From: Streptomyces griseofuscus
GTDB lineage: Bacteria; Actinomycetota; Actinomycetes; Streptomycetales; Streptomycetaceae
Reading direction: 5' to 3'
Assembly (NCBI RefSeq): GCF_014673495.1
Contig: NZ_CP051006.1
Coordinates: 7,873,001 to 7,937,000 of the forward strand
Length of the DNA: 64,000 nucleotides
Both the position numbers and the translations under genes were made by a program. Numbering within the stretch: position 1 is the stretch's first letter; each line of letters starts with the position of its first letter. Below are positions 48,955 to 57,529 of the stretch, in pieces. A model generated the notes under the pieces. That model had not been told where the DNA came from. It did not search any database and saw only the letters and a list, made by a program, of their open reading frames with translations.

Positions 48955-49824
48955 TCAGGAGGGCCGCTGCGAGGCCGCCGCGTCGGGGCGCAGCTCGGCG
49001 AGGGTGAGCGGATGCGCCGGCGGATCGGGCAGCGCGATACGGGACGTGACACCGAGGTCGCGGCCCACGCGCAGCAGTTCGCCGGGCGCCAGCGGCCGCC
49101 AGTGCGCGCTCTCGTCCATGGGCTCGCTGGCCACGACGACCGACGACAGCTCGGCCAGCGCCGCCGAGTGCACCCGCAGCCGCCCGTGCCGCCCGGTGTG
49201 GTCCAGATGACGTGACCCGTGATGACCGCCCGCGGGCCGCTCCAGGACGTACAGCTCATGGGTGTCCGGGTAGCGCAGCGCCCACAGTTCGTCGGCCGTG
49301 ACGAGGATGACGTTCAGCGCGAACAGCGGCAGATTCTCGGCGACCCAGCGGGCCGCCGTCACGAGTCCCGCGGACACGTCACCGCCGTTCGCCTCGGTCT
49401 CCCGGGTGACGAGGGCGAAGAACCGTTCGGAGTCGGTGTCCCCGTGCACCAGGGCGCGGTCCTCGCCCAGGTGACGGTCGAGCAGATCGAGCCCCTCGAT
49501 CACCCCGTTGTGCGCGAACAGCCGCCCGCGCTGCTCGAAGGGGTGCGTGTTGCGCATGTCCAGGCCGCCCGTCGAGGCGTACCGGATGTGCGCGAGGAAG
49601 GTGGCCGACTCCGCGTCCCGGGCCTCCTCGGCGAAGGCCCGGTCCTCGTAGGCGGCGATCGGTGCCTTGTGCACCTCGGGCGTGCCGTCGGCCGCGTAGT
49701 ACCCGAGGCCGGTGCCGTCCGGCTCGCGGTGGCTCTGCGCGCTGAGGCTGTCGGGCGCCTCCAGCAGCCAGAAGGTGGCACGGGTGCGCCGGGGAGCGCT
49801 GGTCAGCCCGAACAGACGGCACAC
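48955..49824 (-). CDS. Class II glutamine amidotransferase
   Basis: 289 residues from GTG 49824, chosen because it puts Cys at position 2 (MCRLFGLTSA), the N-terminal nucleophile of this class, and has GGAGG six bases upstream; longer frames do not. Other marks are GLGYYAADGTPEV, AHIRYASTGG, NTHPFEQRGRLFAHNGVIEG and the DTDSERFFALV motif. This is the YafJ/EgtC-like stand-alone amidohydrolase type, which hydrolyses an amide, often gamma-glutamyl. The real substrate is unknown. A SigB-type promoter lies upstream. Confidence 0.9.
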   Translation of the reverse strand: MCRLFGLTSAPRRTRATFWLLEAPDSLSAQSHREPDGTGLGYYAADGTPEVHKAPIAAYEDRAFAEEARDAESATFLAHIRYASTGGLDMRNTHPFEQRGRLFAHNGVIEGLDLLDRHLGEDRALVHGDTDSERFFALVTRETEANGGDVSAGLVTAARWVAENLPLFALNVILVTADELWALRYPDTHELYVLERPAGGHHGSRHLDHTGRHGRLRVHSAALAELSSVVVASEPMDESAHWRPLAPGELLRVGRDLGVTSRIALPDPPAHPLTLAELRPDAAASQRPS

Positions 49825-49873
49825 GGGATCCTCCGAGGAGACGGCGTCTTCCGAACAAAAGGTCAATCCGTTC

Positions 49874-49897
49874 ATACCCCAAGCAAAAGGAAGATAC
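49874..49897 (-). promoter_or_regulatory. SigB-type promoter for the amidotransferase
   Basis: Read leftward: GTAT, 14 bases, GGGTAT. This fits the Streptomyces SigB-family pattern GNNT-N14-16-GGGTAY exactly. The start codon follows about 50 bases downstream. Confidence 0.6.
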
Positions 49898-50022
49898 CGG
49901 TAGGAGGGCGCAAGAGTCATGGGAACCTGAAGGAACCGCAATGCATCTCGTTTTCCACCCGGAATCCCCTCGAAGCGCTGCACAGTGTGGGGGTGCGGCC
50001 ACCCGGCCGCCACCAGCACTAC

Positions 50023-50046
50023 GCACCATGCACAGCACCATGCACA
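50023..50046 (+). repeat. Tandem 12-mer before the lamin-tail protein gene
   Basis: GCACCATGCACA occurs twice head to tail, 13 bases before the GTG start and just before the AAGGGGGA ribosome site. Confidence 0.7.
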
Positions 50047-50059
50047 AAGGGGGACCTCT

Positions 50060-50563
50060 GTGTCCGTTTCTGTTCTCACGACCGTCCGTCGGCTGAGCGC
50101 CGCCACCGCCGTGGCGGCGGCCGTCGTCGGCGCAGCGGCGCTGCCCGCCGCGGCCGCAGGCCACCACTCGGGCCGCTCGCACGGCGTGGTGTACATCAGC
50201 AATGTGCGGTACGACAGCACGGGCCGGGGGGCCCGTACCAATGTCGCGCTGAACCAGCAGTGGGTGGCCCTCACCAACGACTCGCGCCGGGCGGTGAACC
50301 TCAACGGCTGGTCCCTGTCGGACGCCGCCGGGCACACCTTCACCTTCCACCACTACTCCCTCGGCGCCCGCGCCACGGTCCGCGTCCACACCGGCGTCGG
50401 CCGTGACACCCGGTCCGACCTGTACCAGGACCGGCGTTCCCAGGTCTGGGACAAGTCGGACACCGCCAAGCTGCGCAACGACCGCGGGCGCCTCGTCGAC
50501 CAGATCTCCTGGAACCAGCACCGCGCCACGGGCCACCCGCGCCAGGGCGGCGGCCGCCACTGA
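50060..50563 (+). CDS. Secreted lamin-tail-domain protein
   Basis: 167 residues from GTG 50060 (AAAGGGGGA upstream). A signal peptide (LSAATAVAAAVVGAAALPAAAAG) is followed by an LTD fold: VVYISNVRYDS, QQWVALTNDSRRAVNLNGWS, LSDAAGHTFTFHHYSLGARA and VRVHTGVGRDTRSDLYQ, then VWDKSDTAKLRNDRGRLVDQ. Lamin-tail domains in secreted bacterial proteins are thought to bind DNA or surfaces. It is divergent from the amidotransferase. Confidence 0.88.
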   Translation: MSVSVLTTVRRLSAATAVAAAVVGAAALPAAAAGHHSGRSHGVVYISNVRYDSTGRGARTNVALNQQWVALTNDSRRAVNLNGWSLSDAAGHTFTFHHYSLGARATVRVHTGVGRDTRSDLYQDRRSQVWDKSDTAKLRNDRGRLVDQISWNQHRATGHPRQGGGRH

Positions 50564-50642
50564 ACCATGGCCGGCTGAGGTGAACCAGGCGGGCGGTGCG
50601 CGGCTCCCGGAGCGGCGTACCGCCCGTCGGTGTGACGGCGGT

Positions 50643-51536
50643 TCAGAGCACGGACGCCAGGGCCTGTTCGAAGGTGGGGTGGCGGAAGGCGAAGCCCGCC
50701 TTCGTCAGCGCCGCCGGGACCGCGCGGGTGCTGTAGGTGAGGGTCGTCGCGAACTCCCCGAGCGCGGCGCGCAGCGCGAAGGCGGGGGCGGGGACGACGG
50801 CCGGGCGGTGCAGGAGGCGGGCCATCACCCGGGTGACCTCGCGTTCCGGCAGGGGTTCGGGGGCCGTGAAGTTGACCGGCCCCGACAACTCGTGGTTGTC
50901 GAGGGCGAATCGCAGCGCCGCGATGTGGTCGGTCAGTGAGATGAACGGCCAGTACTGCTCCCCGGATCCGATCCGCCCGCCCAGTCCCAGCCGGAACAGC
51001 GGCATCATCCTCCCGAACGCCCCGCCCTCGCCCGCGACCACCAGTCCGGTCCGCGGATGCACCACGCGGATCCCCGCCTCCCGGGCCGGTTCGGCCGCGG
51101 CCTCCCAGTCGGCGCAGACGGACGCCAGGAAGTCGTCCCCGGGTGGCGCGCTCTCGTCCACGATCCGCTCGCCCGTGTCCCCGTAGTACCCGGTCGCGGA
51201 CGCCGACACGAGCACCCGCGGCGGCGCCTCGGCTCTGGCGCACGCCCGCGCGATCGCCCGGGTCCCCCGCACCCGGCTCTCCCGGATCTCCCGCTTGTAC
51301 GACGCGCTCCACCGCCGGTCCCCGACCCCGGCCCCCGCCAGATGCACCACCGCGTCCACCCCCGTAAGCCGCGGCCCGTCCCCGGCCGGATCCCAGCTCA
51401 CCGCCTCGTCGCCGTCCCCCGGACCGCGGTCCGAGCCCGCCCGGACGAGCCTGACGACCTGATGGCCGTCCCCCGAGAGGGAGCGGACGAGGGCGGAACC
51501 GATGAGCCCATGGGACCCGGTGATCGCGACGCGCAT
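50643..51536 (-). CDS. TIGR01777-family NAD-dependent epimerase (YfcH-like)
   Basis: 297 residues with GGAGGA before the ATG. MRVAITGSHGLIGSALVRSL is the Rossmann glycine motif, VDAVVHLAGAGVGDRRW and SASATGYYGDTGERIVDE the SDR active region, and FISLTDHIAALRFAL the family motif. The C-terminal VNFTAPEPLPEREVTRVMAR is the DUF1731 part. The substrate is unknown; such enzymes are related to SulA/YfcH, not to proven sugar epimerases. Confidence 0.9.
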   Translation of the reverse strand: MRVAITGSHGLIGSALVRSLSGDGHQVVRLVRAGSDRGPGDGDEAVSWDPAGDGPRLTGVDAVVHLAGAGVGDRRWSASYKREIRESRVRGTRAIARACARAEAPPRVLVSASATGYYGDTGERIVDESAPPGDDFLASVCADWEAAAEPAREAGIRVVHPRTGLVVAGEGGAFGRMMPLFRLGLGGRIGSGEQYWPFISLTDHIAALRFALDNHELSGPVNFTAPEPLPEREVTRVMARLLHRPAVVPAPAFALRAALGEFATTLTYSTRAVPAALTKAGFAFRHPTFEQALASVL

Positions 51537-51762
51537 GGCGTCCTCCTGGGGCGGCGAGATGGTGCGGTGTCTCCCTGGATTCAAACCCGGACCGGCCCGG
51601 TTCGCGGCGCACGCCATGGGTTTTCCCGCGCGTGTTCTCGAACCCCGTGTCCCCCTCGCGGCCCCGGAGTCCCGGATTCCCCAACGGCCCGCGTGGACCC
51701 GGTGGTAGAGAGGCCGTGGGGTAGGCTACGGATTGGTTTAACGTTCAGCTTGAGGAGGGTCC

Positions 51763-52428
51763 ATGGCTCAGCAGGAGCGAGCTGTGCGGACCCGACGGGC
51801 TGTACTGGAGGCCGCCGCCGGGGTGTTCGCCGAGCGCGGTTATGCCGCCGCGACCATCGCCGAGATACTGAACCGGGCCGGTGTCACCAAGGGCGCGCTC
51901 TATTTCCATTTCGACTCCAAGGCCGCCCTCGCCCGAGGGGTGCTGGAGGAGCGGATCTCGGCCGAGTACCACGTGCCCCGGGAGCTGAAGCTCCAGGAGT
52001 GGGTGGACGCGGGGATGACCTTGGCCGACCGGCTGCCGCGGGAGCCCCTGCTGCTCGCCGCGGTCCGGCTCTCGGCCGACCTCCAGGGGCGGGACGTCTT
52101 CGGCAGCGCCTGGCCGGCCTGGGCCGAACTCACCGCGTCCCTGCTGGTGGAGGCCAGGGCCAGGGGCGAGGTGCTGCCGCATGTGGTGCCGGAGGAGACC
52201 GCGCAGGTCTTCCTCGGGGCCTGGATGGGGGTGCAGTTCGTCTCGCAGGCCGTCGCCGACTGGGCCGATCTGGACCAGCGGATGTCGGCGCTCTTCGACC
52301 ATCTGCTCCCCGCCGTCGCCGCCCCGTCCGTCCTCGTCCGCCTCGACACCGCCCCGGATCGCGGTGCGCGGGTGATCGAGGAGGCCCGGCGCCGGTCACG
52401 GGCCGCGCTCGCCGGCGCCTCCAGCTGA
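51763..52428 (+). CDS. ArpA/ScbR-like TetR regulator (gamma-butyrolactone receptor type)
   Basis: 221 residues with GAGGAGGG before the ATG. The DNA-binding part is near the ScbR/ArpA consensus: RAVRTRRAVLEAAAGVFAER, GYAAATIAEILNRAGVTKGA and LYFHFDSKAALARGVL. The ligand domain keeps ALTASLL-like ELTASLLVEARARGE and AQVFLGAWMGVQFVSQ. The family binds gamma-butyrolactones or antibiotics and controls antibiotic production. No AfsA/ScbA-type synthase or biosynthetic cluster adjoins it, so it may be a pseudo-receptor. Confidence 0.85.
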   Translation: MAQQERAVRTRRAVLEAAAGVFAERGYAAATIAEILNRAGVTKGALYFHFDSKAALARGVLEERISAEYHVPRELKLQEWVDAGMTLADRLPREPLLLAAVRLSADLQGRDVFGSAWPAWAELTASLLVEARARGEVLPHVVPEETAQVFLGAWMGVQFVSQAVADWADLDQRMSALFDHLLPAVAAPSVLVRLDTAPDRGARVIEEARRRSRAALAGASS

Positions 52429-52544
52429 AACGTCACGGCCCGGTCGCCCGCCGGCCGACCGGCTTCCTCCCCGCATTGCCTCCGGCCCGAGCCGCTTCCT
52501 CTGACCCCCTTCACCCCGACCGCCCCCGCAGGAAAGGCCGTCAC

Positions 52545-53384
52545 GTGACCTGGGAGTGGGACGAGACCCTGTTCGCCGGGGCGGCCGAGCACTACGAGCG
52601 CGGCAGGCTGCCGTACGCCCCCGGCCTGGTGCCCCTGCTCGCCCGCGAGTTGTCCGCCGGCGGCCGGGGCCGGCTGCTCGACGTGGGCTGCGGTCCGGGC
52701 ACCGTCACCGTCCCGCTGGCCGCCCTGTTCCGTGAGACCGTCGGCATCGATCCCGACCCCGGGATGATCCGCGCGGCCGAACGCCGGGCCACCGCCGCGG
52801 GGACGGCCCGGCGGATCCGCTGGGCACGGCTGCGCGCCGAGGAACTCCCGGCCGGGCTCGGCCAGTTCGACGCCGTGGTCTTCGCGCAGTCCTTCCACTG
52901 GACCGACCGCGCCCGGGTCGCCCGCACCGTCCGCGCGATGCTCAGGCCCGGCGGCGCGCTGGTGCACCTCGCCGACCTCAAGGGCGAGCGCCGGACGGCC
53001 GGGGGATCGCCGTACCCCGCCGTGCCCCACGAGAGCGTCGTCGCGCTGGTCAAGGAGTACCTCGGGCCCGTCCGGCGCGCCGGACGCGGGCTGCTGCCCC
53101 AGGGCACTCCCGCAGGCGAGGCCCGGATCCTGGCGGAGGCGGGATTCCGCGGCCCCGAGCGCCATGTCGTACTCGGTGGCGAGGTGTTGGAGCGCAGCAC
53201 CGACGACGTCGTCGCCTGGACCTTCTCGCACTCCTTCGCCGCCCCGCACCTCTTCGGGTCCTGCCTGGACTCCTTCGAGACGGACCTGCGCGGGCTGCTC
53301 GCGGCGGCCTCCCCGGCGGGGCGTTTCGCCGAGCGGGCGCCCAGTACCGAGATGTTCATCTGGCGGAATTCCGGACCGGTTTGA
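52545..53384 (+). CDS. Class I SAM-dependent methyltransferase
   Basis: 279 residues from GTG 52545 with GGAAAGG eight bases upstream. WEWDETLFAGAAEHYERGRL opens it; LLDVGCGPGTVTVPLAALF is SAM motif I, VGIDPDPGMI the acidic residue, FDAVVFAQSFHWTD motif II/III. It resembles small-molecule methyltransferases of the UbiE/Methyltransf_11 type. It is 116 bases downstream of the ScbR-like gene and could be its target. Confidence 0.9.
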   Translation: MTWEWDETLFAGAAEHYERGRLPYAPGLVPLLARELSAGGRGRLLDVGCGPGTVTVPLAALFRETVGIDPDPGMIRAAERRATAAGTARRIRWARLRAEELPAGLGQFDAVVFAQSFHWTDRARVARTVRAMLRPGGALVHLADLKGERRTAGGSPYPAVPHESVVALVKEYLGPVRRAGRGLLPQGTPAGEARILAEAGFRGPERHVVLGGEVLERSTDDVVAWTFSHSFAAPHLFGSCLDSFETDLRGLLAAASPAGRFAERAPSTEMFIWRNSGPV

Positions 53385-53472
53385 TCCGCTTGTGACGCGC
53401 TGCAAGCCACGGGAAATTCGGTGCGAAAAACGTATCGTCGGTCACTACGATGTGATCCCTCAGACAACTATT

Positions 53473-53500
53473 CGACCGGCCCCTCGGACTGGGCCGGTCG
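53473..53500 (+). other. Hairpin in the leader of the MMPL gene
   Basis: Arms CGACCGGCCC and GGGCCGGTCG, exact complements with an eight-base loop, 67 bases before the MMPL start. It may end transcription from the methyltransferase gene or act as a leader element. Confidence 0.5.
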
Positions 53501-53567
53501 GGGTCGCCGATGCCAGGGACCGCTCCCCGGGCTGCGGTGATCTTCCTGCACAGGAGGACCCTCCCGC

Positions 53568-55724
53568 ATGTTCCGACGTATTGGCGCTGCCGTCGTCCGG
53601 CATCCGGTCTGGACGATAGTGGCATGGCTGATCGCCGCGGTGGCGATCGTCGCCACCGCCCCAGGCCTGCCCTCCAACAGCGACGAGAGCAGTTTTCTGC
53701 CCAAGAGTTACGAGTCGATCCAAGCCGCGGAACTCCAGCAGAAGGCGTTCCCCAGCGCCTTCACCCCCTCCGCGATCGCGCTCTACCAGCGCACCGACGG
53801 CGGCCGGCTGACCGCCGCCGACCAGAAGGACATCGCCCGGATCACCACCGAACTGGGCGAGAAGAAGATCGATCAGGTACAGAAGGTGGTCCCCGGCCCG
53901 CCGTCGAAGGACGGCAGGTACTCCCTGACCCTGGTCCAGATGGACAGCAAGAACGCCGGCCAGCCCAAACAGGCCGACGCGGCCAAGACCTTGCGCGCCG
54001 ACGTCAAGCAACTGGCCAGGGGCACCCATCTCGACGTCCGGCTGGGCGGCTCCGCCGCGCAGGCCCTCGACCAGCAGGACTCCTCCAAACGCGGCCAGGC
54101 GCTGATCGGCATCGGCACCTTCGTCATCATCCTGGTGACCCTGCTGATCATCTTCCGGGCACCGATCCTGGCCGTCCTGCCGCTGGTCCTCATCGGCCTG
54201 GTCTCGGCCGTCGCCAACGGGCTGATCGCCTACGCCACCAAGCTGTTCGGGCTCCAGGCCAACAGCTCGATCTCGTCCATCCTGATCGTGGTGCTCTTCG
54301 GTGTGGGCACGGACTACTTCCTGTTCCTGATGTTCCGCTACCGCGAACGCCTCAGGGCCGGTGACGAGTCCAAGGAGGCCATGATCAACGCGGTCGGCCG
54401 GGTCGGCGAGGCCATCGCCTCGGCGGCCGGCGCGGTCATCATCGCCTTCCTCGCGCTGGTCCTGTCCACCCTCGGCTTCCTCAAGCAGATGGGCCCGGCG
54501 CTCGCCATCGCGGTCGCCGCCACCCTGGTCGCGGGCCTCACCCTGATCCCGGCCGTGGTCTCCCTGATCGGGCCCAAGGTCTTCTGGCCCTCCAAGTCCT
54601 GGCAGAAGGAGCCGGAGAACGCCCGGTTCGCCGCGCTCGGCCGCGCGGTGCGCCGCCGCCCGGCGCTGGCCGCCGTCGCCTCCGGCCTGGTCCTGCTCGC
54701 GCTGTCGGCGGGCACGCTCGGCTACAAGGCCACCTTCGACCTGGCCTCGGGCTCCATGCCCAAGACCAAGGAGTCCATGGTCGTCCAGGACCAGATGCAG
54801 AAGGCGTACTCCGCGGGCGCCGCCGCGCCCACCGACGTCTACCTCTCCAGCACCGACGGCAAGCCGCTCGACAAGAGCCGATTCACCGGGTACGCGCACA
54901 AGCTCGGCACGGTCGACGGGGTCGCGAGTGTCCGGATGAGCCAGCTCGACAAGGACGGCACCACCGCGGACTTCACCGTCACCCTGACGTACGAGGCGTC
55001 CACGGACCAGGCGATCGACGCCGTGCAGCGGGTGCGCGACACCGCCCACGCCGACGCGCCCGCCGGCACCGAGGCGCTGGTCGGTGGCATGTCCTCGATC
55101 TACAAGGACATCGACACGGCGGTCAACCACGACTACCGCACGGTGTTCCCGGTCGCCGCCCTCCTCATCATGGTCATCCTCGGCCTGCTGCTGCGCAGCG
55201 TCGTGGCCCCCTGGTACCTGATGGCCTCGGTGGGCCTCGGCTTCGGCGCCACCCTCGGCGCCACGGTGTGGATCTTCCAGAAGGGGGAGGGGCACTCCGG
55301 TCTGATGTTCATGCTCCCGGTGATCATGTATCTCTTCGTGGTCGCCATCGGCACGGACTACAACATCCTCATGATCGCCCGGCTGCGGGAGGAGGCCCGC
55401 GAGGGCCGCGATCCGCGCGAGGCCGCGGGTCAGGCCCTGAGGCACGCGGGGCCGACCGTGGCCGCGGCCGGCTTCATCCTGGCGGCGACCTTCGCCACGA
55501 TGATGCTGGCGGGCAACGCGCTGCTCACCGAGATGGGCTTCGCGGTCTCCTTCGGCATCGCGATCGCCGCGTTCGTCATGGCGATGTTCTTCACGCCGAG
55601 CCTCACCGCGCTCATCGGCCACGCGGCCTGGTGGCCGGGCCACGGCGACCGGGCGGCACAGACCCCCGACACCGTCCCCGCGCGGCCCGCGGACGACCGT
55701 GACCCGGCGGGCCACGGCCGCTGA
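53568..55724 (+). CDS. MMPL-family (RND-type) membrane transporter
   Basis: 718 residues. Two halves each begin with a membrane helix and a periplasmic domain and continue with five helices: VVRHPVWTIVAWLIAAVAIV at the start, FGVGTDYFLFLMFRYRERLR in the first half and VAIGTDYNILMIARLREEAR in the second, both carrying the GTDY proton-relay aspartate. Family members export lipids or hydrophobic compounds to the envelope in actinobacteria. AGGAGGA precedes the ATG. The substrate cannot be told from the sequence. Confidence 0.92.
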   Translation: MFRRIGAAVVRHPVWTIVAWLIAAVAIVATAPGLPSNSDESSFLPKSYESIQAAELQQKAFPSAFTPSAIALYQRTDGGRLTAADQKDIARITTELGEKKIDQVQKVVPGPPSKDGRYSLTLVQMDSKNAGQPKQADAAKTLRADVKQLARGTHLDVRLGGSAAQALDQQDSSKRGQALIGIGTFVIILVTLLIIFRAPILAVLPLVLIGLVSAVANGLIAYATKLFGLQANSSISSILIVVLFGVGTDYFLFLMFRYRERLRAGDESKEAMINAVGRVGEAIASAAGAVIIAFLALVLSTLGFLKQMGPALAIAVAATLVAGLTLIPAVVSLIGPKVFWPSKSWQKEPENARFAALGRAVRRRPALAAVASGLVLLALSAGTLGYKATFDLASGSMPKTKESMVVQDQMQKAYSAGAAAPTDVYLSSTDGKPLDKSRFTGYAHKLGTVDGVASVRMSQLDKDGTTADFTVTLTYEASTDQAIDAVQRVRDTAHADAPAGTEALVGGMSSIYKDIDTAVNHDYRTVFPVAALLIMVILGLLLRSVVAPWYLMASVGLGFGATLGATVWIFQKGEGHSGLMFMLPVIMYLFVVAIGTDYNILMIARLREEAREGRDPREAAGQALRHAGPTVAAAGFILAATFATMMLAGNALLTEMGFAVSFGIAIAAFVMAMFFTPSLTALIGHAAWWPGHGDRAAQTPDTVPARPADDRDPAGHGR

Positions 55725-55755
55725 CACCGGGCACGGGGCACCGGGCTCCGCTCCA

Positions 55756-55793
55756 CGGGGGCACACCAGGGCACCGGCCCGGGTGTGCCCCCG
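55756..55793 (+). terminator. 12-bp hairpin after the MMPL gene
   Basis: Arms CGGGGGCACACC and GGTGTGCCCCCG with a 14-base loop, 32 bases after the stop. Confidence 0.7.
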
Positions 55794-55882
55794 CTGCTCC
55801 CGGCGGCCCGCCCGTGGTGCATGATCAAGGGCGCACGCGGGGGGCGTGCGGATCAACTCGACGTACCACAGGGGGAATTGGG

Positions 55883-56596
55883 ATGAGACGAAGATGGGTG
55901 AAGGTACTGGCGATCACGGTCGTGGTGCTGGCCGTCCTGTTCACCGTCGCCGACCGGGTCGCCGTGCACTACGCGGACAAGGAGGCCGCCCGGCTCGCCG
56001 AGCAGAAGTACGGCTACGGCAACTCCACCGACAGCAGCATCGATGTGTCGATCAAGGGCTTCCCCTTCCTGACCCAGGCGTTCGCCCAGGACTTCGACCA
56101 TGTCGCCCTGACGGCCGAGAACTTCACCGTCGACACCACGAGCAACGCGCAGGGCGGCTATCTCGGCGTCGAGCGGCTCCGGCTCGACCTGCACGGCGTG
56201 ACGGTGACCTCGCTGACCGCGCGCAGCGCCGAGGCGAACCTCGTCACCGGCACGCTGACCCTGTCGTACGACCAACTGTCCGGCGTACTCACGCGGTTGG
56301 GCGGCACCGGTGGTCCCGTCAACGTGGCGCAGGCACCGGGCTCGGACGGCCAGGCGGCACGGGTCAGGATCAGCGGCACCGTGGGCGGCCGGCAGGCCGA
56401 CGGCACCGGCACGCTGCTCGCCCAGGGCAACGAGATCTCCCTCAGCACGCCCGGAGCCGAACAGCCCGCGGCCACCTGGCGCGTCGAACTCCCGGAGAAC
56501 GTCGGCTTCAGCGCCGCCCGCGCCACCCCGGACGGCGTGCAGATCGACATGATCGGCCATCTGGTGAATCTGGGCACCTCGCGCTTCTCCCGCTGA
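55883..56596 (+). CDS. DUF2993 family secreted or membrane-anchored protein
   Basis: 237 residues with GGGGGAA before the ATG. One N-terminal helix (VLAITVVVLAVLFTVADRVA) leads to a beta-rich domain (VSIKGFPFLTQAFAQDFDHV, GGYLGVERLRLDLHGVTV, LTARSAEANLVTGTLTLSY). This is the LmeA-like DUF2993 fold; the mycobacterial LmeA is a periplasmic phosphatidylinositol-binding protein linked to lipomannan. A lipid-binding role near the envelope is likely. It follows the MMPL gene after a terminator. Confidence 0.88.
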   Translation: MRRRWVKVLAITVVVLAVLFTVADRVAVHYADKEAARLAEQKYGYGNSTDSSIDVSIKGFPFLTQAFAQDFDHVALTAENFTVDTTSNAQGGYLGVERLRLDLHGVTVTSLTARSAEANLVTGTLTLSYDQLSGVLTRLGGTGGPVNVAQAPGSDGQAARVRISGTVGGRQADGTGTLLAQGNEISLSTPGAEQPAATWRVELPENVGFSAARATPDGVQIDMIGHLVNLGTSRFSR

Positions 56597-56646
56597 CCGG
56601 CCCCGGCGGTGTTTCGTACCGTGTCCGCCGCGGTACCCGGAGGCGC

Positions 56647-57111
56647 ATGTTCCGCAGCATCGTGCGCGGCTGCGCTGCCGGGGCCGCCGGAACGACCGCA
56701 CTGAACGCCCTGTCCTACCTGGACATGGCGCTGCGTGGCCGGCCCTCGAGCAGCGCGCCCGAAGACGTGGTGGAGAAGATCACCGAGAAGGCCGGGCACC
56801 CGGTCCCGGAGTCGGACGGCCGGGACAACCGGCTGGCCGGCCTCGGCGCGCTCACGGGCATCGCCGTCGGGGTCGGCACCGGCGCCGCCGTCGCCCTGCT
56901 TTACCGGGCCGGTGTCCGCCCGCCCGGCCGGCTGGGCGGCCCCGCCACCGGCGCCCTGGCCATGATCCTGACCGACACCCCGATCGCCGGGCTCGGCATC
57001 AGCGACCCCCGCACCTGGTCCCCGGCCGACTGGACCGCGGACGCCCTCCCGCACCTCGGCTACGGCCTGGTCACCTATGGGCTGATCAGCGCGGCCCACC
57101 GGCACCACTGA
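56647..57111 (+). CDS. Small membrane protein of unknown function
   Basis: 154 residues with GGAGG four bases before the ATG. The N-terminus VRGCAAGAAGTTALNALSYL and ALTGIAVGVGTGAAVALLY and the GPATGALAMILTDTPIAGLG segments are weakly hydrophobic, glycine-rich helices; LPHLGYGLVTYGLISAAH closes it. I recall similar proteins in Streptomyces as unnamed membrane proteins. It lies 50 bases after the DUF2993 gene and may be in its operon. No function is claimed. Confidence 0.75.
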   Translation: MFRSIVRGCAAGAAGTTALNALSYLDMALRGRPSSSAPEDVVEKITEKAGHPVPESDGRDNRLAGLGALTGIAVGVGTGAAVALLYRAGVRPPGRLGGPATGALAMILTDTPIAGLGISDPRTWSPADWTADALPHLGYGLVTYGLISAAHRHH

Positions 57112-57118
57112 CCGCCGA

Positions 57119-57164
57119 CGTTCGAAGGCAGCCGCGCCCTCGGGGGAGCGGCTGCCTTCGAACG
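57119..57164. terminator. 17-bp bidirectional hairpin
   Basis: Arms 57119-57135 and 57148-57164 are exact complements around a 12-base loop. It lies between convergent genes (stops at 57111 and 57179). Confidence 0.85.
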
Positions 57165-57178
57165 AAACGCGACGGACC

Positions 57179-57529
57179 TCAGAGAAGCAGCAGCAGCGTC
57201 ACCGCCGCCACCAGCCCCGCGCACACGCCCAGCGTCCAGCCCACGCACCGCCGCCGCAGCTCCCGGTACCTGTTCTCGTACTCGGCGCGCAGCGAGGTGC
57301 AGCGGGCGGCGATGCGCTCCAGGTCCTTCCTGGCGCGGCGCAGGGCGTCCTCGACGTAGCTCTGCTCGATCTCCGTGCGCTGGGCGGTCGTCAGCCAGTC
57401 CATGGGACGGACGAACTCCCGGGCGCGCTGCTCGGCCTCCGCGATACGGGCCTGCCAGAGCAGGTAGCCCTCCACCTCGTTGCTCAGTTCCCCCTCCGTG
57501 GCCCCCTGCCGCACACTCGGGTCGCTCAT
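57179..57529 (-). CDS. Coiled-coil tail-anchored protein coupled to ctaD
   Basis: 116 residues. The ATG overlaps the ctaD stop (ATGA). Residues 18-95 are a long charged helix with heptad-like spacing (LLWQARIAEAEQRAREF, RTEIEQSYVEDALRRARKDL, RCTSLRAEYENRYRELRRR); the last 20 residues are a hydrophobic anchor (LGVCAGLVAAVTLLLLL). No family is recognised. Translational coupling suggests work with the oxidase subunit. Confidence 0.7.
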   Translation of the reverse strand: MSDPSVRQGATEGELSNEVEGYLLWQARIAEAEQRAREFVRPMDWLTTAQRTEIEQSYVEDALRRARKDLERIAARCTSLRAEYENRYRELRRRCVGWTLGVCAGLVAAVTLLLLL

